From a virus: a stretch of DNA of 32,087 nt. Shown here piece by piece: positions 21,483 to 28,376 of the stretch. A program made the translations under genes and the position numbers. The notes below the pieces were generated by a model that was given only the letters and a program-made list of their open reading frames with translations, ran no database searches and was not told the origin of the DNA. Location of the stretch: the IMG/VR virus record IMGVR_UViG_3300009071_000031, positions 1 to 32,087 of that record, one strand, 5' to 3'. Each line of letters begins with the position of its first letter. Positions within the stretch are counted from its first letter, which is position 1.

Positions 21483-22297
21483 TTTACTCCCTTTCTTTCT
21501 AAACTTATGTGAAGGCTACATATGGCTATTTACATCTGCTTTTAGTCTGCCTTTTTAACTCGCTAATATCACAAGCCGCCAACTTAATGAAGTTATCAAT
21601 AGACGAACAATTACCTTGTATACTTTCGTATACCACTAATAGTGACTATAACCCTCACATAAATTTACGTTAGTACCAAAGGGTTTCTCGAATCTACCTA
21701 GGACACTTTACAAAAGCCAACCACCTACAAGTCAATCGCCGACAGGTTTGATACTAACGTAAACTTATTGTAGGTACAGTAAAGCTATGTTAAATCATCT
21801 AGAATTACAAGTCATTACTGTACCTACCAAGACAGCACACGCTTTAACACGGCTTATCTTGTTGGTAGACTTAACAAGAATAAAGGCTTACCAAATCGTC
21901 TACCAAACTTGGTACATCTTTTTTATTCTTGTGTTAGGAAAAGGACTTACAGATATATCTACCATGCCCACTCCTAAACATGTTGTGAAGTAATTTTGCG
22001 ACTCGTGGACACTGCATACTTCTTGTGGCATCCGCCATTGGCGTGGAACTTCCACAATTAAATGTTACCTACATTTAAACAAGGGCAAGTAGGGAACTAG
22101 GACTTGCACTAGAGGTACACTTTGGACTATGCTTATTGCACATTCTAGGTCATACCCGAGCCTATCTCATTTTTTGTGTTGTTGAGAACAACCACCCAAG
22201 CGTCTAATTAGTATCTAGTAAGCCTTCCTTTTTTAGAGTCTTGATTTCAACAATGACCAGTTACTAGAAAACCTGTTTTTATATTTATGCCTACTAA
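21483..22297 (-). ncRNA. Candidate large structured non-coding RNA (~0.8 kb)
   Basis: No convincing gene on either strand over 815 bases, in a genome that otherwise packs genes tightly. The base composition is visibly less AT-rich than its neighbours. Perfect inverted repeats fill it from end to end: 22215-22221/22261-22267, 22178-22183/22187-22192, 22085-22090/22102-22107, 22058-22065/22071-22078, 22023-22028/22052-22057 enclosing 22033-22036/22040-22043, 21770-21782/21815-21827 (13 bp), 21664-21675/21752-21763 (12 bp), 21618-21623/21628-21633 and 21581-21585/21590-21594. Two helices interleave (21862-21870/21898-21906 with 21874-21884/21922-21932), a pseudoknot. Minus strand is favoured because both flanking genes read that way and the 21618 hairpin then has a GAAA (GNRA) loop. 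Size and phage setting recall GOLLD or ROOL RNAs, but I cannot match it to either. Confidence 0.65.
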
Positions 22298-22471
22298 CTA
22301 AACACTATCTCTTTTATCTGCTTTGTTTTTTGCCGTCAATAAAATTTTAGCAAAGTTATCCACAGGATGAAACTTTTTTATGTAACATAGAGTACAATAC
22401 CAAATAGTATCTGTTGCTCTTATTGTAGGTACACTAACTTTACAGCTCATGCACTTTTTGTTATCTGCCAT
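22298..22471 (-). CDS. Small zinc-ribbon protein
   Basis: 57 residues from the ATG at 22471, chosen because AAAGGAG stands eight bases upstream; a GTG at 22480 would add three residues. Two CxxC pairs (KKCMSCK near residue 6 and WYCTLCY near 25) make a compact zinc ribbon, followed by a basic helical tail. It overlaps the metallopeptidase gene by 25 bases. Such proteins often bind nucleic acid or host RNA polymerase, but the partner is unknown. Its stop lies at the edge of the structured non-coding region. Confidence 0.65.
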   Translation of the reverse strand: MADNKKCMSCKVSVPTIRATDTIWYCTLCYIKKFHPVDNFAKILLTAKNKADKRDSV

Positions 22472-22800
22472 ACTAACCACTCCTTTAGTTCACTTCTCAT
22501 AAATAATTCTGTTGTAAAATTTGCATAAGAATTGACAATAGTTTCTTCTTCTTTATCTTTTAATAAGTACTGGTAGAAGCCAAGATGAAAAAATTCATGT
22601 ATTAAAACATTAACAGCATCCATACCACCATCAGAAATAATTTCTTCATCTAAAAATATTTTATATGGTGGCTTACCTAAAAAAACTCCTTGAGCATCAG
22701 AAATTTCGTAGGCAACTTCATGCGGTATTAAAACTATTTCTACTTTAAATGCACCTAGGGTGACATTTTTTGGTAGCTTAACTATTTTATTTGCTGACAT
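22447..22800 (-). CDS. Zinc metallopeptidase-like protein (HExxH)
   Basis: 117 residues. VNVLIHEFFHLGFY contains HExxH (His68, Glu69, His72), the zinc-binding and catalytic motif of gluzincin/minigluzincin-type peptidases; a third ligand may be a Glu in KEEETIVNSYANF downstream. The upstream PYKIFLDEEI is the usual substrate-edge strand. Small phage proteins of this kind are common, and their substrates are unknown; they resemble the peptidase part of SprT- or ImmA-like proteins without the extra domains. Overlaps both neighbours. Likely acts in the cytoplasm on a host protein. Confidence 0.75.
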   Translation of the reverse strand: MSANKIVKLPKNVTLGAFKVEIVLIPHEVAYEISDAQGVFLGKPPYKIFLDEEIISDGGMDAVNVLIHEFFHLGFYQYLLKDKEEETIVNSYANFTTELFMRSELKEWLVWQITKSA

Positions 22801-22981
22801 TTTTTATAAAACTCCAACCACCTAACATACTTTCTGATGTATCAGTTCTAACAAGTTTTCCTTCTTCTTCTAAAACCCCACTTCTTTCTTTATCAAGTAA
22901 ATCTCTTTCATCTTTTGCTTCTACATGATAAATTTTACTTTTTGATATTTGTACTTCTACCTCATATAGTCTTTTACTCAT
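22787..22981 (-). CDS. Small acidic/basic hypothetical protein
   Basis: 64 residues from the ATG at 22981, chosen because GGAG lies eight bases upstream; an ATG two codons earlier is too close to it. YEVEVQISKSKIYHVEAKDERDLLDKER looks like a beta-strand pair and a helix. This resembles short phage proteins with a VEAxxxxEA pattern, but no family can be named. Overlaps both neighbours, so part of the same transcript as the metallopeptidase. Confidence 0.6.
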   Translation of the reverse strand: MSKRLYEVEVQISKSKIYHVEAKDERDLLDKERSGVLEEEGKLVRTDTSESMLGGWSFIKNVSK

Positions 22982-23205
22982 CCGCATTTCTCCTCATCTT
23001 TTACCTTGCTACAATAAAACTCTCTAGATTTATCTTTCATGGTTTGTTGTTTTTTTATTATCTTTTTTTTCTTTTCTGGATTAGGTTCTTTTGTTAGTAC
23101 CTCATCTAACACTTTAACAGTTTCTTTAGCAACAAAAAAAGTACACCCACTACAAGTAGCAAGAAGAATTAAAAGTAGTAAGGTTATGACAATTATTCTA
23201 TACAC
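22978..23205 (-). CDS. Small membrane or lipoprotein-like protein (GTG start)
   Basis: 75 residues. The first 20 are a signal-like hydrophobic helix (RIIVITLLLLILLATC) ending in SGC, a possible but non-canonical lipobox, followed by a charged, Lys-rich, probably helical periplasmic part (TKEPNPEKKKKIIKKQQ) and a Cys pair at the end. An outer-membrane spanin or a small lipoprotein is conceivable, but a partner i-spanin was not found. The GTG overlaps the preceding 23-residue frame by eight bases and has no clear ribosome site, so coupling is likely. Confidence 0.6.
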   Translation of the reverse strand: MYRIIVITLLLLILLATCSGCTFFVAKETVKVLDEVLTKEPNPEKKKKIIKKQQTMKDKSREFYCSKVKDEEKCG

Positions 23206-23269
23206 TATAAATTAACTTAATAACTAAGTCTCCATTGTTTATTGCTGTTTGTATAACTAACTCTGACAT
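23198..23269 (-). CDS. 23-residue peptide
   Basis: The ATG at 23269 shares one base with the stop of the preceding gene (TAATG), and the stop overlaps the GTG of the next gene by eight bases. The product begins MSELVIQTAINNGDLV and ends IYSV. Perfect chaining on both sides supports translation. It may serve mainly to carry ribosomes to the lipoprotein-like gene, or be a small amphipathic peptide in its own right. Confidence 0.45.
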   Translation of the reverse strand: MSELVIQTAINNGDLVIKLIYSV

Positions 23270-23595
23270 TATTTTAAAATATAATTATTAACTAATGTTT
23301 TTATATCTTTATACCAATACCATTTTGATTTACCGACAACTCTCCATTTATTTCTTATAAGAGAAACTATATACTCTGCATTAACAGAAACTAATCCTTG
23401 AGTAAAATCTTTTACTTTTACATCCTCATTTATTAATTGAATTAATTTTTTTAATCTTATTGTTTGCCTTACATAATAAGTATTTGGGTAATCTTTCATA
23501 TAATTTTTTTCAGCATTTTTTTTAGCATTAATATTGGCTACCTGTAATTCTTTTTCTAATAATGGAATATCTAATTTTGTATAAGATTTATACAT
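23269..23595 (-). CDS. Hypothetical protein
   Basis: 108 residues, basic. The N-terminal half is helical (LLEKELQVANINAKKNAEKNY) followed by YVRQTIRLKKLIQLI; the C-terminal half has YIVSLIRNKWRVVGKSKWYWY, aromatic and basic. Could bind nucleic acid. No family recognised. It follows the GcrA-like gene with no gap (stop at 23596, start at 23595), so they are likely co-expressed. Confidence 0.6.
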   Translation of the reverse strand: MYKSYTKLDIPLLEKELQVANINAKKNAEKNYMKDYPNTYYVRQTIRLKKLIQLINEDVKVKDFTQGLVSVNAEYIVSLIRNKWRVVGKSKWYWYKDIKTLVNNYILK

Positions 23596-23910
23596 CTAAC
23601 TCCCCACATACATATCAGTTTTTTTGCAAGGTGTACAAAACCTATCAAACTTACTCTGTATATCAAATTGTTTTTGGCAAAGGTAACAAGTTCCTCTACC
23701 TATAGTTTTAAAGTAATAGTTATGACTTGCCCCCCTTGTTTGTTTTTTTACTTTGTATCCATTTTTCTTTTTTTGTCTATGTAACTTACCTAATACAGCA
23801 TTTTTAGTAGTTCCTAATTCTCTACCTATCTCTGTCATAGTCATATTAGTTTTAGATAACCTAACAGCTTTTTTAAAGTTATCATCTGTCCATTTAAAAG
23901 GTTGGCTCAT
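23596..23910 (-). CDS. GcrA-like transcription regulator with zinc-ribbon tail
   Basis: 104 residues. Residues 6-46 (FKWTDDNFKKAVRLSK, TMTEIGRELGTTKNAVLGKLHR) follow the GcrA pattern: Trp-Thr-Asp start, then a helix-turn-helix with a NAVxGKxHR recognition helix. In Alphaproteobacteria GcrA binds sigma-70 RNA polymerase and GANTC-methylated promoters to run the cell cycle. After a basic linker there are two CxxC pairs (Cys75/Cys78 and Cys92/Cys95), a zinc ribbon in place of GcrA's usual C-terminal sigma-binding domain. I infer that it redirects or mimics host GcrA control. It also points to an alphaproteobacterial host. Confidence 0.75.
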   Translation of the reverse strand: MSQPFKWTDDNFKKAVRLSKTNMTMTEIGRELGTTKNAVLGKLHRQKKKNGYKVKKQTRGASHNYYFKTIGRGTCYLCQKQFDIQSKFDRFCTPCKKTDMYVGS

Positions 23911-24085
23911 ATTCTATACCTCTATCATGTAATGACTTGTAATGTAAATAAATATTTTTATAATGTAAGTGTAAAGCTTTGTGTTCATGTGAATTATGCA
24001 TTTCCCCTTCAAATTCTGCGTCATACATTTTATCCGCCCATTTTTTCATTTCGGTAGGTACATGTTTTAATAATTTATTATGCAT
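23894..24085 (-). CDS. Small His-rich hypothetical protein
   Basis: 63 residues, starting MHNKLLKHVPTEMKKWADKMY. The second half is rich in His and Tyr (MHNSHEHKALHLHYKNIYLHYKSLH), giving ten or so His that could bind metal. Probably helical. No family recognised. First gene of the leftward transcript from the divergent promoter region and overlapping the GcrA-like gene by 17 bases, so it is likely made early. Confidence 0.6.
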   Translation of the reverse strand: MHNKLLKHVPTEMKKWADKMYDAEFEGEMHNSHEHKALHLHYKNIYLHYKSLHDRGIEYEPTF

Positions 24086-24133
24086 AAGTATCCCTTAAAG
24101 TAATACGGTATACCACGGGTAGGGGGGTTTCCC

Positions 24134-24161
24134 TTTTTACTGATAAAAACAAATCTGTCAA
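24134..24161 (-). promoter_or_regulatory. Probable promoter for the leftward early genes
   Basis: TTGACA (24161-24156) and TAAAAA (24139-24134) with a 16-base spacer. The -35 is perfect, the -10 matches four of six. It faces the rightward promoter; TGTCAAC and GTTGACA form a 7-bp inverted repeat across the divide (24156-24189). Confidence 0.5.
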
Positions 24162-24183
24162 CAACAAATAAATAAAAAATTAG

Positions 24184-24211
24184 TTGACATTAATTTTTGG
24201 TAGTTTACAAA
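24184..24211 (+). promoter_or_regulatory. Probable promoter for the replication module
   Basis: TTGACA (24184-24189) and TACAAA (24206-24211), 16-base spacer. The expected start, about seven bases on, coincides with 24218, the first base of the leader's outer helix, which supports the assignment. Confidence 0.5.
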
Positions 24212-24217
24212 GGATTA

Positions 24218-24308
24218 TTAGATACTGTGAAAGTGGATAAAACCGCCACCGACTAGTGTTGCGATAGGCACTTTAAAGCCGAGGTCAGTATCTAAACTAA
24301 AGGGGAGT
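24218..24308 (+). promoter_or_regulatory. Structured 5' leader of the primase gene, cis-regulatory RNA candidate
   Basis: TTAGATACTG (24218-24227) pairs perfectly with CAGTATCTAA (24286-24295). Inside, AAAGTG (24230-24235) pairs with CACTTT (24269-24274), and CGC (24244-24246) with GCG (24261-24263). An 11-base unpaired strip (24275-24285) remains on the 3' side. The ribosome site AGGGGAG follows the outer helix immediately, so folding could control access to it. It does not match a riboswitch consensus that I can recall. It could be bound by a phage or host protein, or sense a metabolite. Confidence 0.55.
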
Positions 24309-25091
24309 ATGTTACAAAGTTTTTTAAAGAATTTAAATTTAAATGTTAATGAGGCAATAAGAATAGATTGTCCTATATGCTTTCATAAAAAAACCTTCTC
24401 TGCACTAAATAGTGGTGACCAAATAGTTTATAATTGTTTTCATGCTGATTGCAATCTTAAAGGCAGAACAAGAAGTGATTTATCTAAAAGATTATTTCAA
24501 CAAGTAGAAAAAGAAAAAGAACCAGAAATATTTTACTATAGAAATCATTGGGAAGAAAAATTAGAAAATAAAGATTACAGAGAATATGTTACACACTATG
24601 ATTTACAAGATTACTATGACATTATTCGTTATGATAGACACACTCATAGAGCAGTATTTTTAGTTAAGAAAGATGATAAATTAGTTGATGCAGTTGGTAG
24701 GGCATTATACAAAAACAAAAAACCAAAGTGGTATAGATATGGTAATTCTGGTTATCCATTTATACATGGAAATAGTGATACAGCAATTATCGTAGAAGAT
24801 GTGGTATCTGCACTAACTCTATCTAAATTTTGCACTGGTATAGCATTACTAGGAACTAACTTATTGCAATCCCATATTGATGTGCTAAAGAAATATAAAA
24901 AGGTTGGAATAGCACTTGACAAAGATGCAAGTAAAAAAGCTGTTAAGATATTAGATGATTTAGCTTTAAATATGAACGCTAAGTTTTTATTGTTAGAAGA
25001 AGATATAAAAGAAATGTTAGATGAAGATATTAAAAAGTTAGTAGATAAAGTAAACAATAAAGCTTGGGGTTGGATGAATGATACATACTGA
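24309..25091 (+). CDS. DNA primase (zinc-binding plus TOPRIM)
   Basis: 260 residues. An N-terminal zinc ribbon, Cys21, Cys24, Cys43 and Cys48 (CPICF...CFHADC), recognises the primer start site. The TOPRIM domain has the conserved Glu163 in AIIVEDVVSALT and the Asp204-x-Asp206 pair in IALDKDASKKA, which bind the metal for primer synthesis. Together they equal the N-terminal half of T7 gp4; the helicase half is a separate gene that overlaps by 14 bases. First gene of the rightward replication module, with a strong AGGGGAG ribosome site behind a structured leader. Confidence 0.9.
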   Translation: MLQSFLKNLNLNVNEAIRIDCPICFHKKTFSALNSGDQIVYNCFHADCNLKGRTRSDLSKRLFQQVEKEKEPEIFYYRNHWEEKLENKDYREYVTHYDLQDYYDIIRYDRHTHRAVFLVKKDDKLVDAVGRALYKNKKPKWYRYGNSGYPFIHGNSDTAIIVEDVVSALTLSKFCTGIALLGTNLLQSHIDVLKKYKKVGIALDKDASKKAVKILDDLALNMNAKFLLLEEDIKEMLDEDIKKLVDKVNNKAWGWMNDTY

Positions 25092-26304
25092 AATCCTATC
25101 TATTTGTTTAAATCATGAACACTACAACAAAGTTCGTAGGTTTATTGATGTTGACATGTTTAATCACGAATATGGCATGGTATACACTCTAATAGAGAAA
25201 ATACATGACAAATATCCTGAAAAGATACTAAATCTGCGAGAATTAAAGGTCATGTATGCTGACCTATATCCCGCAGTACCAAAGGCTACTAGGCAGAATA
25301 TAGTGGATAAGATAGAAGAACTAGACGAAAATAGTTCCATATCGGAACTAAATTTTGATGCTATAAAAAACTTTTGGGCTAGGCAACAAGCAAAAGAAAT
25401 AGGCGAAAAAGCCGTTGACATTTACACTGGTGCTGACAAAGACATAAGTAGTCTACGAAGATTAGTAGAAATGTTAGACGAACAAAACATGGTAGGTAGT
25501 GATACTTACAAACTTGTTGAAGAAGATATTGAAGAATTATTTACATTAAATAGTAATAGTGGAGAGTTTAAGCACAGGCTGTTAACGATAGCTGACAATG
25601 TTCCCGCTTTAGAAAGAGGTCACTTTGTTATTTTATTTGCTAGACCAGAGATAGGTAAGACGACATTTTCTAGTTTTAATGCATCTGGTTACATACAACA
25701 AGGAAAGAAAGTGACATACTGGGCTAACGAAGAACCCGCAGTAAGAATTAAACTTAGAATAGTACAATCATATTTTAATCAAACAAAAGAACATATTGCT
25801 GACAACTTAGAAAACTTTAAAGAAGAATACCTAACAAAAATAAAACCTTACTTAACAGTTTTTGATAGTGTAGGTACACACATTGATGAGATAAACGAGT
25901 ATGCAAGAATTTATAAACCCGATGTAATGTTTATAGACCAACTTGACAAAGTTCACATAACTGGTAATTACAATAGAACAGATGAAAAATTAAAAGATGT
26001 TTATGTGAGAGCAAGAGAAATAGCAAAACGACATGATTGTTTAATGTGGGCTGTGTCACAAGCAAGTTATGAGGCAGAAGGTAAATCAATAATAGATTAT
26101 TCTATGTTAGATAATTCGAGAACAGGTAAGGCGGGAGAAGCAGATTTAATTTTAGGTATAGGTAGAGGTGCTGACAACAATGATTTATCAGACCCTTATC
26201 GTTGCATAACAGTAAGTAAAAATAAATTAAATGGTTGGCATGGCTCAAGACATGCAAGAATAAGTATACAGAGGGGAGTTTTTGAAAGTGATAACGACAG
26301 TTGA
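25078..26304 (+). CDS. Replicative DNA helicase (DnaB/T7 gp4-like)
   Basis: 408 residues. The N-terminal 130 residues are helical, as in DnaB-type primase-interaction domains. The RecA-like core has Walker A FARPEIGKTT at 187-196, with Ala in place of the usual first Gly, Glu residues in YWANEEP at 214-220, and Walker B DVMFIDQLD at 282-290. Later come VSQASYE (the sensor Gln) and DNSRTGKAGEADLILGIGR. It unwinds DNA ahead of the polymerase as a hexamer and pairs with the separate primase. All motifs are present; the start lies in the primase 3' end. Confidence 0.9.
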   Translation: MIHTEILSICLNHEHYNKVRRFIDVDMFNHEYGMVYTLIEKIHDKYPEKILNLRELKVMYADLYPAVPKATRQNIVDKIEELDENSSISELNFDAIKNFWARQQAKEIGEKAVDIYTGADKDISSLRRLVEMLDEQNMVGSDTYKLVEEDIEELFTLNSNSGEFKHRLLTIADNVPALERGHFVILFARPEIGKTTFSSFNASGYIQQGKKVTYWANEEPAVRIKLRIVQSYFNQTKEHIADNLENFKEEYLTKIKPYLTVFDSVGTHIDEINEYARIYKPDVMFIDQLDKVHITGNYNRTDEKLKDVYVRAREIAKRHDCLMWAVSQASYEAEGKSIIDYSMLDNSRTGKAGEADLILGIGRGADNNDLSDPYRCITVSKNKLNGWHGSRHARISIQRGVFESDNDS

Positions 26305-26833
26305 TGTAGAGACGACATTTGATGTTGATGACGAAAATAAAATAACATCTAGTCCATTTAATGGAAACAATTTAGTTTCTGTTGGCTATAAGATTGATGA
26401 CAATCCAGTTGAGTATTTATGTTTTTATCATAGAGACGAACCACCAACACCTAATGCACAAAAGATTTTACAAAATGTTTTAAATAAAACTGATGTTCTT
26501 ATAGGACATAACATAAAATTTGATTTTAGTTGGTTAGTACAATGTGGTTTTACTTACAACAAAAAATTACATGACACTATGGTTATGGAATATATTATGG
26601 CAAGAGGTATTAAGTGGGGATTTTCATTAGAAGATTGTTGTAAAAGAAAAGGTGTTGCACTTAAAAAAAGTGAACTAATTCAACCATTTATGAAGAATAG
26701 AGTATCATACGAAAGGATACCTTGGACAATAGTAGATGAGTATGGTAGACAAGATGTTGAAAGTACTTATCAATTAGCAATAGCACAGTTAAGTAAATTT
26801 AAAATGACTTGGGGAGATTTATATGACAACTAG
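26288..26833 (+). CDS. 3'-5' proofreading exonuclease (split from DNA polymerase)
   Basis: 181 residues from the GTG at 26288, preferred because GGGGAG lies nine bases upstream; a TTG at 26282 is only three bases away from it. The DEDD motifs are visible: TVDVETTF (Asp and Glu of motif I), LIGHNIKFDFSWL (motif II) and YGRQDVESTY (motif III Tyr and Asp). This is the exonuclease domain that in most family A polymerases, and as I recall in HMO-2011, is joined to the polymerase. Here it ends at TAG 11 bases inside the polymerase gene, which has its own ribosome site, so two proteins are made and must associate. Confidence 0.85.
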   Translation: MITTVDVETTFDVDDENKITSSPFNGNNLVSVGYKIDDNPVEYLCFYHRDEPPTPNAQKILQNVLNKTDVLIGHNIKFDFSWLVQCGFTYNKKLHDTMVMEYIMARGIKWGFSLEDCCKRKGVALKKSELIQPFMKNRVSYERIPWTIVDEYGRQDVESTYQLAIAQLSKFKMTWGDLYDN

Positions 26834-28376
26834 CATTGTACCAACAATACAAATGTCAATGGAACTGACAAAAGTTTTATCTGATATTGAAATGAATGGT
26901 TTACATATTAACACTGAAATTTTAAATAACATAAAAGTTAAGTTTGAAAAAGAGTTAGTAGACTTACAAAAATATTTAAATGAAAAAGTAAAAATATTTA
27001 TGGGTGATACTCCTATAAATTTGGATTCACCAGAAGATAGGTCTATACTTTTTTATTCGATGAAAGTTACTGACAAAAAAATGTGGGCTAGAAGATTTAA
27101 TATTGGTTATGAAGAAAGAGGCAATACAAGAAAACCTAAAAGAAGAACTAACTTTGCTAGCATAAATGATTTTTATGTAGAAATAAATTCTTTAGCAAGA
27201 CCACAATTTAAAACACATGGAACTGTATGCCATAATTGTGAGGGAACTGGTAAATACACTTACATGAAAAAAGATGGTACACCTAGTAATGTAAAAAGAC
27301 ATTGTAAAACTTGTGATACAAAAGGTTTAATATTTAGAAATACAGATGAAAGAGCGGGGCTTAAATTAAGACCTAGAAATGTTATTGATTGCTCTGCTAT
27401 GGGATTTAAAACTGACAAAATAGTTTTAGAAAGTTATTTATCAACAACAAAAGGTGTACAGCACGAATTTTTAAAAAGGTATGTACGCTATTCTGCTATA
27501 AGAACTTACCTAAGAACTTTTGTTGATGGTATGCAAAAAGCTATTAGTAAAGACGGGATGGTACATCCCCAATTTATGCAATGTGTTACGAGTACTGGCA
27601 GACTATCTTCTCGTAATCCTAACTTCCAAAACATGCCTAGAGGCAATACTTTTCCTGTTAGAGAATGTGTTACATCTAGGTGGGAAGGTGGGAAGATACT
27701 AGAAGGTGATTATTCACAGCTTGAATTTAGAGTTGCAGGATTTTTAGCTAAAGATGAACAAGTTTTAAAAGATATAAAAAACAAAGTTGATGTTCATAAC
27801 TACACCGCAAAGATACTTGGAGTGTCACGACAAAAAGCTAAGTCAGATACTTTTAAACCGCTATATGGGGGTATCTTAGGTACTCCAAAACAGATGCAAT
27901 ACTATCGTGCTTTTAAGAATAAGTATGCGGGAATAACTAGGTGGCATGGTGAATTACAAAACGAAGCACTTATGTCAAATAAGATAAGATTACCTAGTGG
28001 TAGACAATATTTTTTCCCTCATGTTGAAAGATTACGCAGTGGAAGTGTAACAAATTCTACTGCTATTAAGAACTATCCTGTACAGGGGTTTGCTACAGCA
28101 GACCTACTACCACTTGCATTAATTAATTTAAATAAGCTATTGACAAAAAACGAATTGAAGTCTATTATATGCAATACAGTACATGATAGTATCGTTTTGG
28201 ATGTGTATCCAAACGAAGATAAACAAGCTATCGAAACTTTAAAGGAGGCTATGCTGTCTATTTCAGACGAATGTGAAAAGCGGTATGGTTTTAAATATAC
28301 AATGCCAGTAGGAATTGAATTAAAAATCGGTGATGATTGGCTTAACATGAAGGAGATATATAATTCCGATGATTGA
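26823..28376 (+). CDS. Family A DNA polymerase with DnaJ-type zinc finger
   Basis: 517 residues. Palm and finger motifs are complete: motif A EGDYSQLEFRV with Asp296, motif B with Arg336, Lys340, Phe344 and Tyr348 (RQKAKSDTFKPLYGG), spaced as Arg754, Lys758, Phe762 and Tyr766 of E. coli Pol I, and motif C TVHDSIVLD with His454 and Asp455. Phe at the 762 position is associated in viral surveys with virulent phages. Residues 136-164 hold CHNCEGTG and CKTCDTKG, a CxxC-x21-CxxC zinc finger like one unit pair of the DnaJ central domain, a feature first noted in SAR116 phage HMO-2011. The ATG follows GGGGAG by six bases. It copies the phage genome. Confidence 0.95.
   Translation: MTTSIVPTIQMSMELTKVLSDIEMNGLHINTEILNNIKVKFEKELVDLQKYLNEKVKIFMGDTPINLDSPEDRSILFYSMKVTDKKMWARRFNIGYEERGNTRKPKRRTNFASINDFYVEINSLARPQFKTHGTVCHNCEGTGKYTYMKKDGTPSNVKRHCKTCDTKGLIFRNTDERAGLKLRPRNVIDCSAMGFKTDKIVLESYLSTTKGVQHEFLKRYVRYSAIRTYLRTFVDGMQKAISKDGMVHPQFMQCVTSTGRLSSRNPNFQNMPRGNTFPVRECVTSRWEGGKILEGDYSQLEFRVAGFLAKDEQVLKDIKNKVDVHNYTAKILGVSRQKAKSDTFKPLYGGILGTPKQMQYYRAFKNKYAGITRWHGELQNEALMSNKIRLPSGRQYFFPHVERLRSGSVTNSTAIKNYPVQGFATADLLPLALINLNKLLTKNELKSIICNTVHDSIVLDVYPNEDKQAIETLKEAMLSISDECEKRYGFKYTMPVGIELKIGDDWLNMKEIYNSDD

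Noticed and set aside
21661-21720. A TTCGA-containing stretch on the minus strand resembling a tRNA T-arm
   Set aside because: The flanking bases do not make a 5-bp T-stem and no acceptor or anticodon arm could be placed.
21787-21993. A 68-codon open frame on the plus strand inside the structured region
   Set aside because: No ribosome site, opposite to both flanking genes, and its DNA consists of the arms of the pseudoknot and the 13-bp helix.
24218-24308. Match of the leader to known riboswitches or small ribozymes (glutamine, cobalamin, SAM, purine, hammerhead, twister, pistol)
   Set aside because: None of the conserved cores I can recall is present on either strand, so no class name was given.
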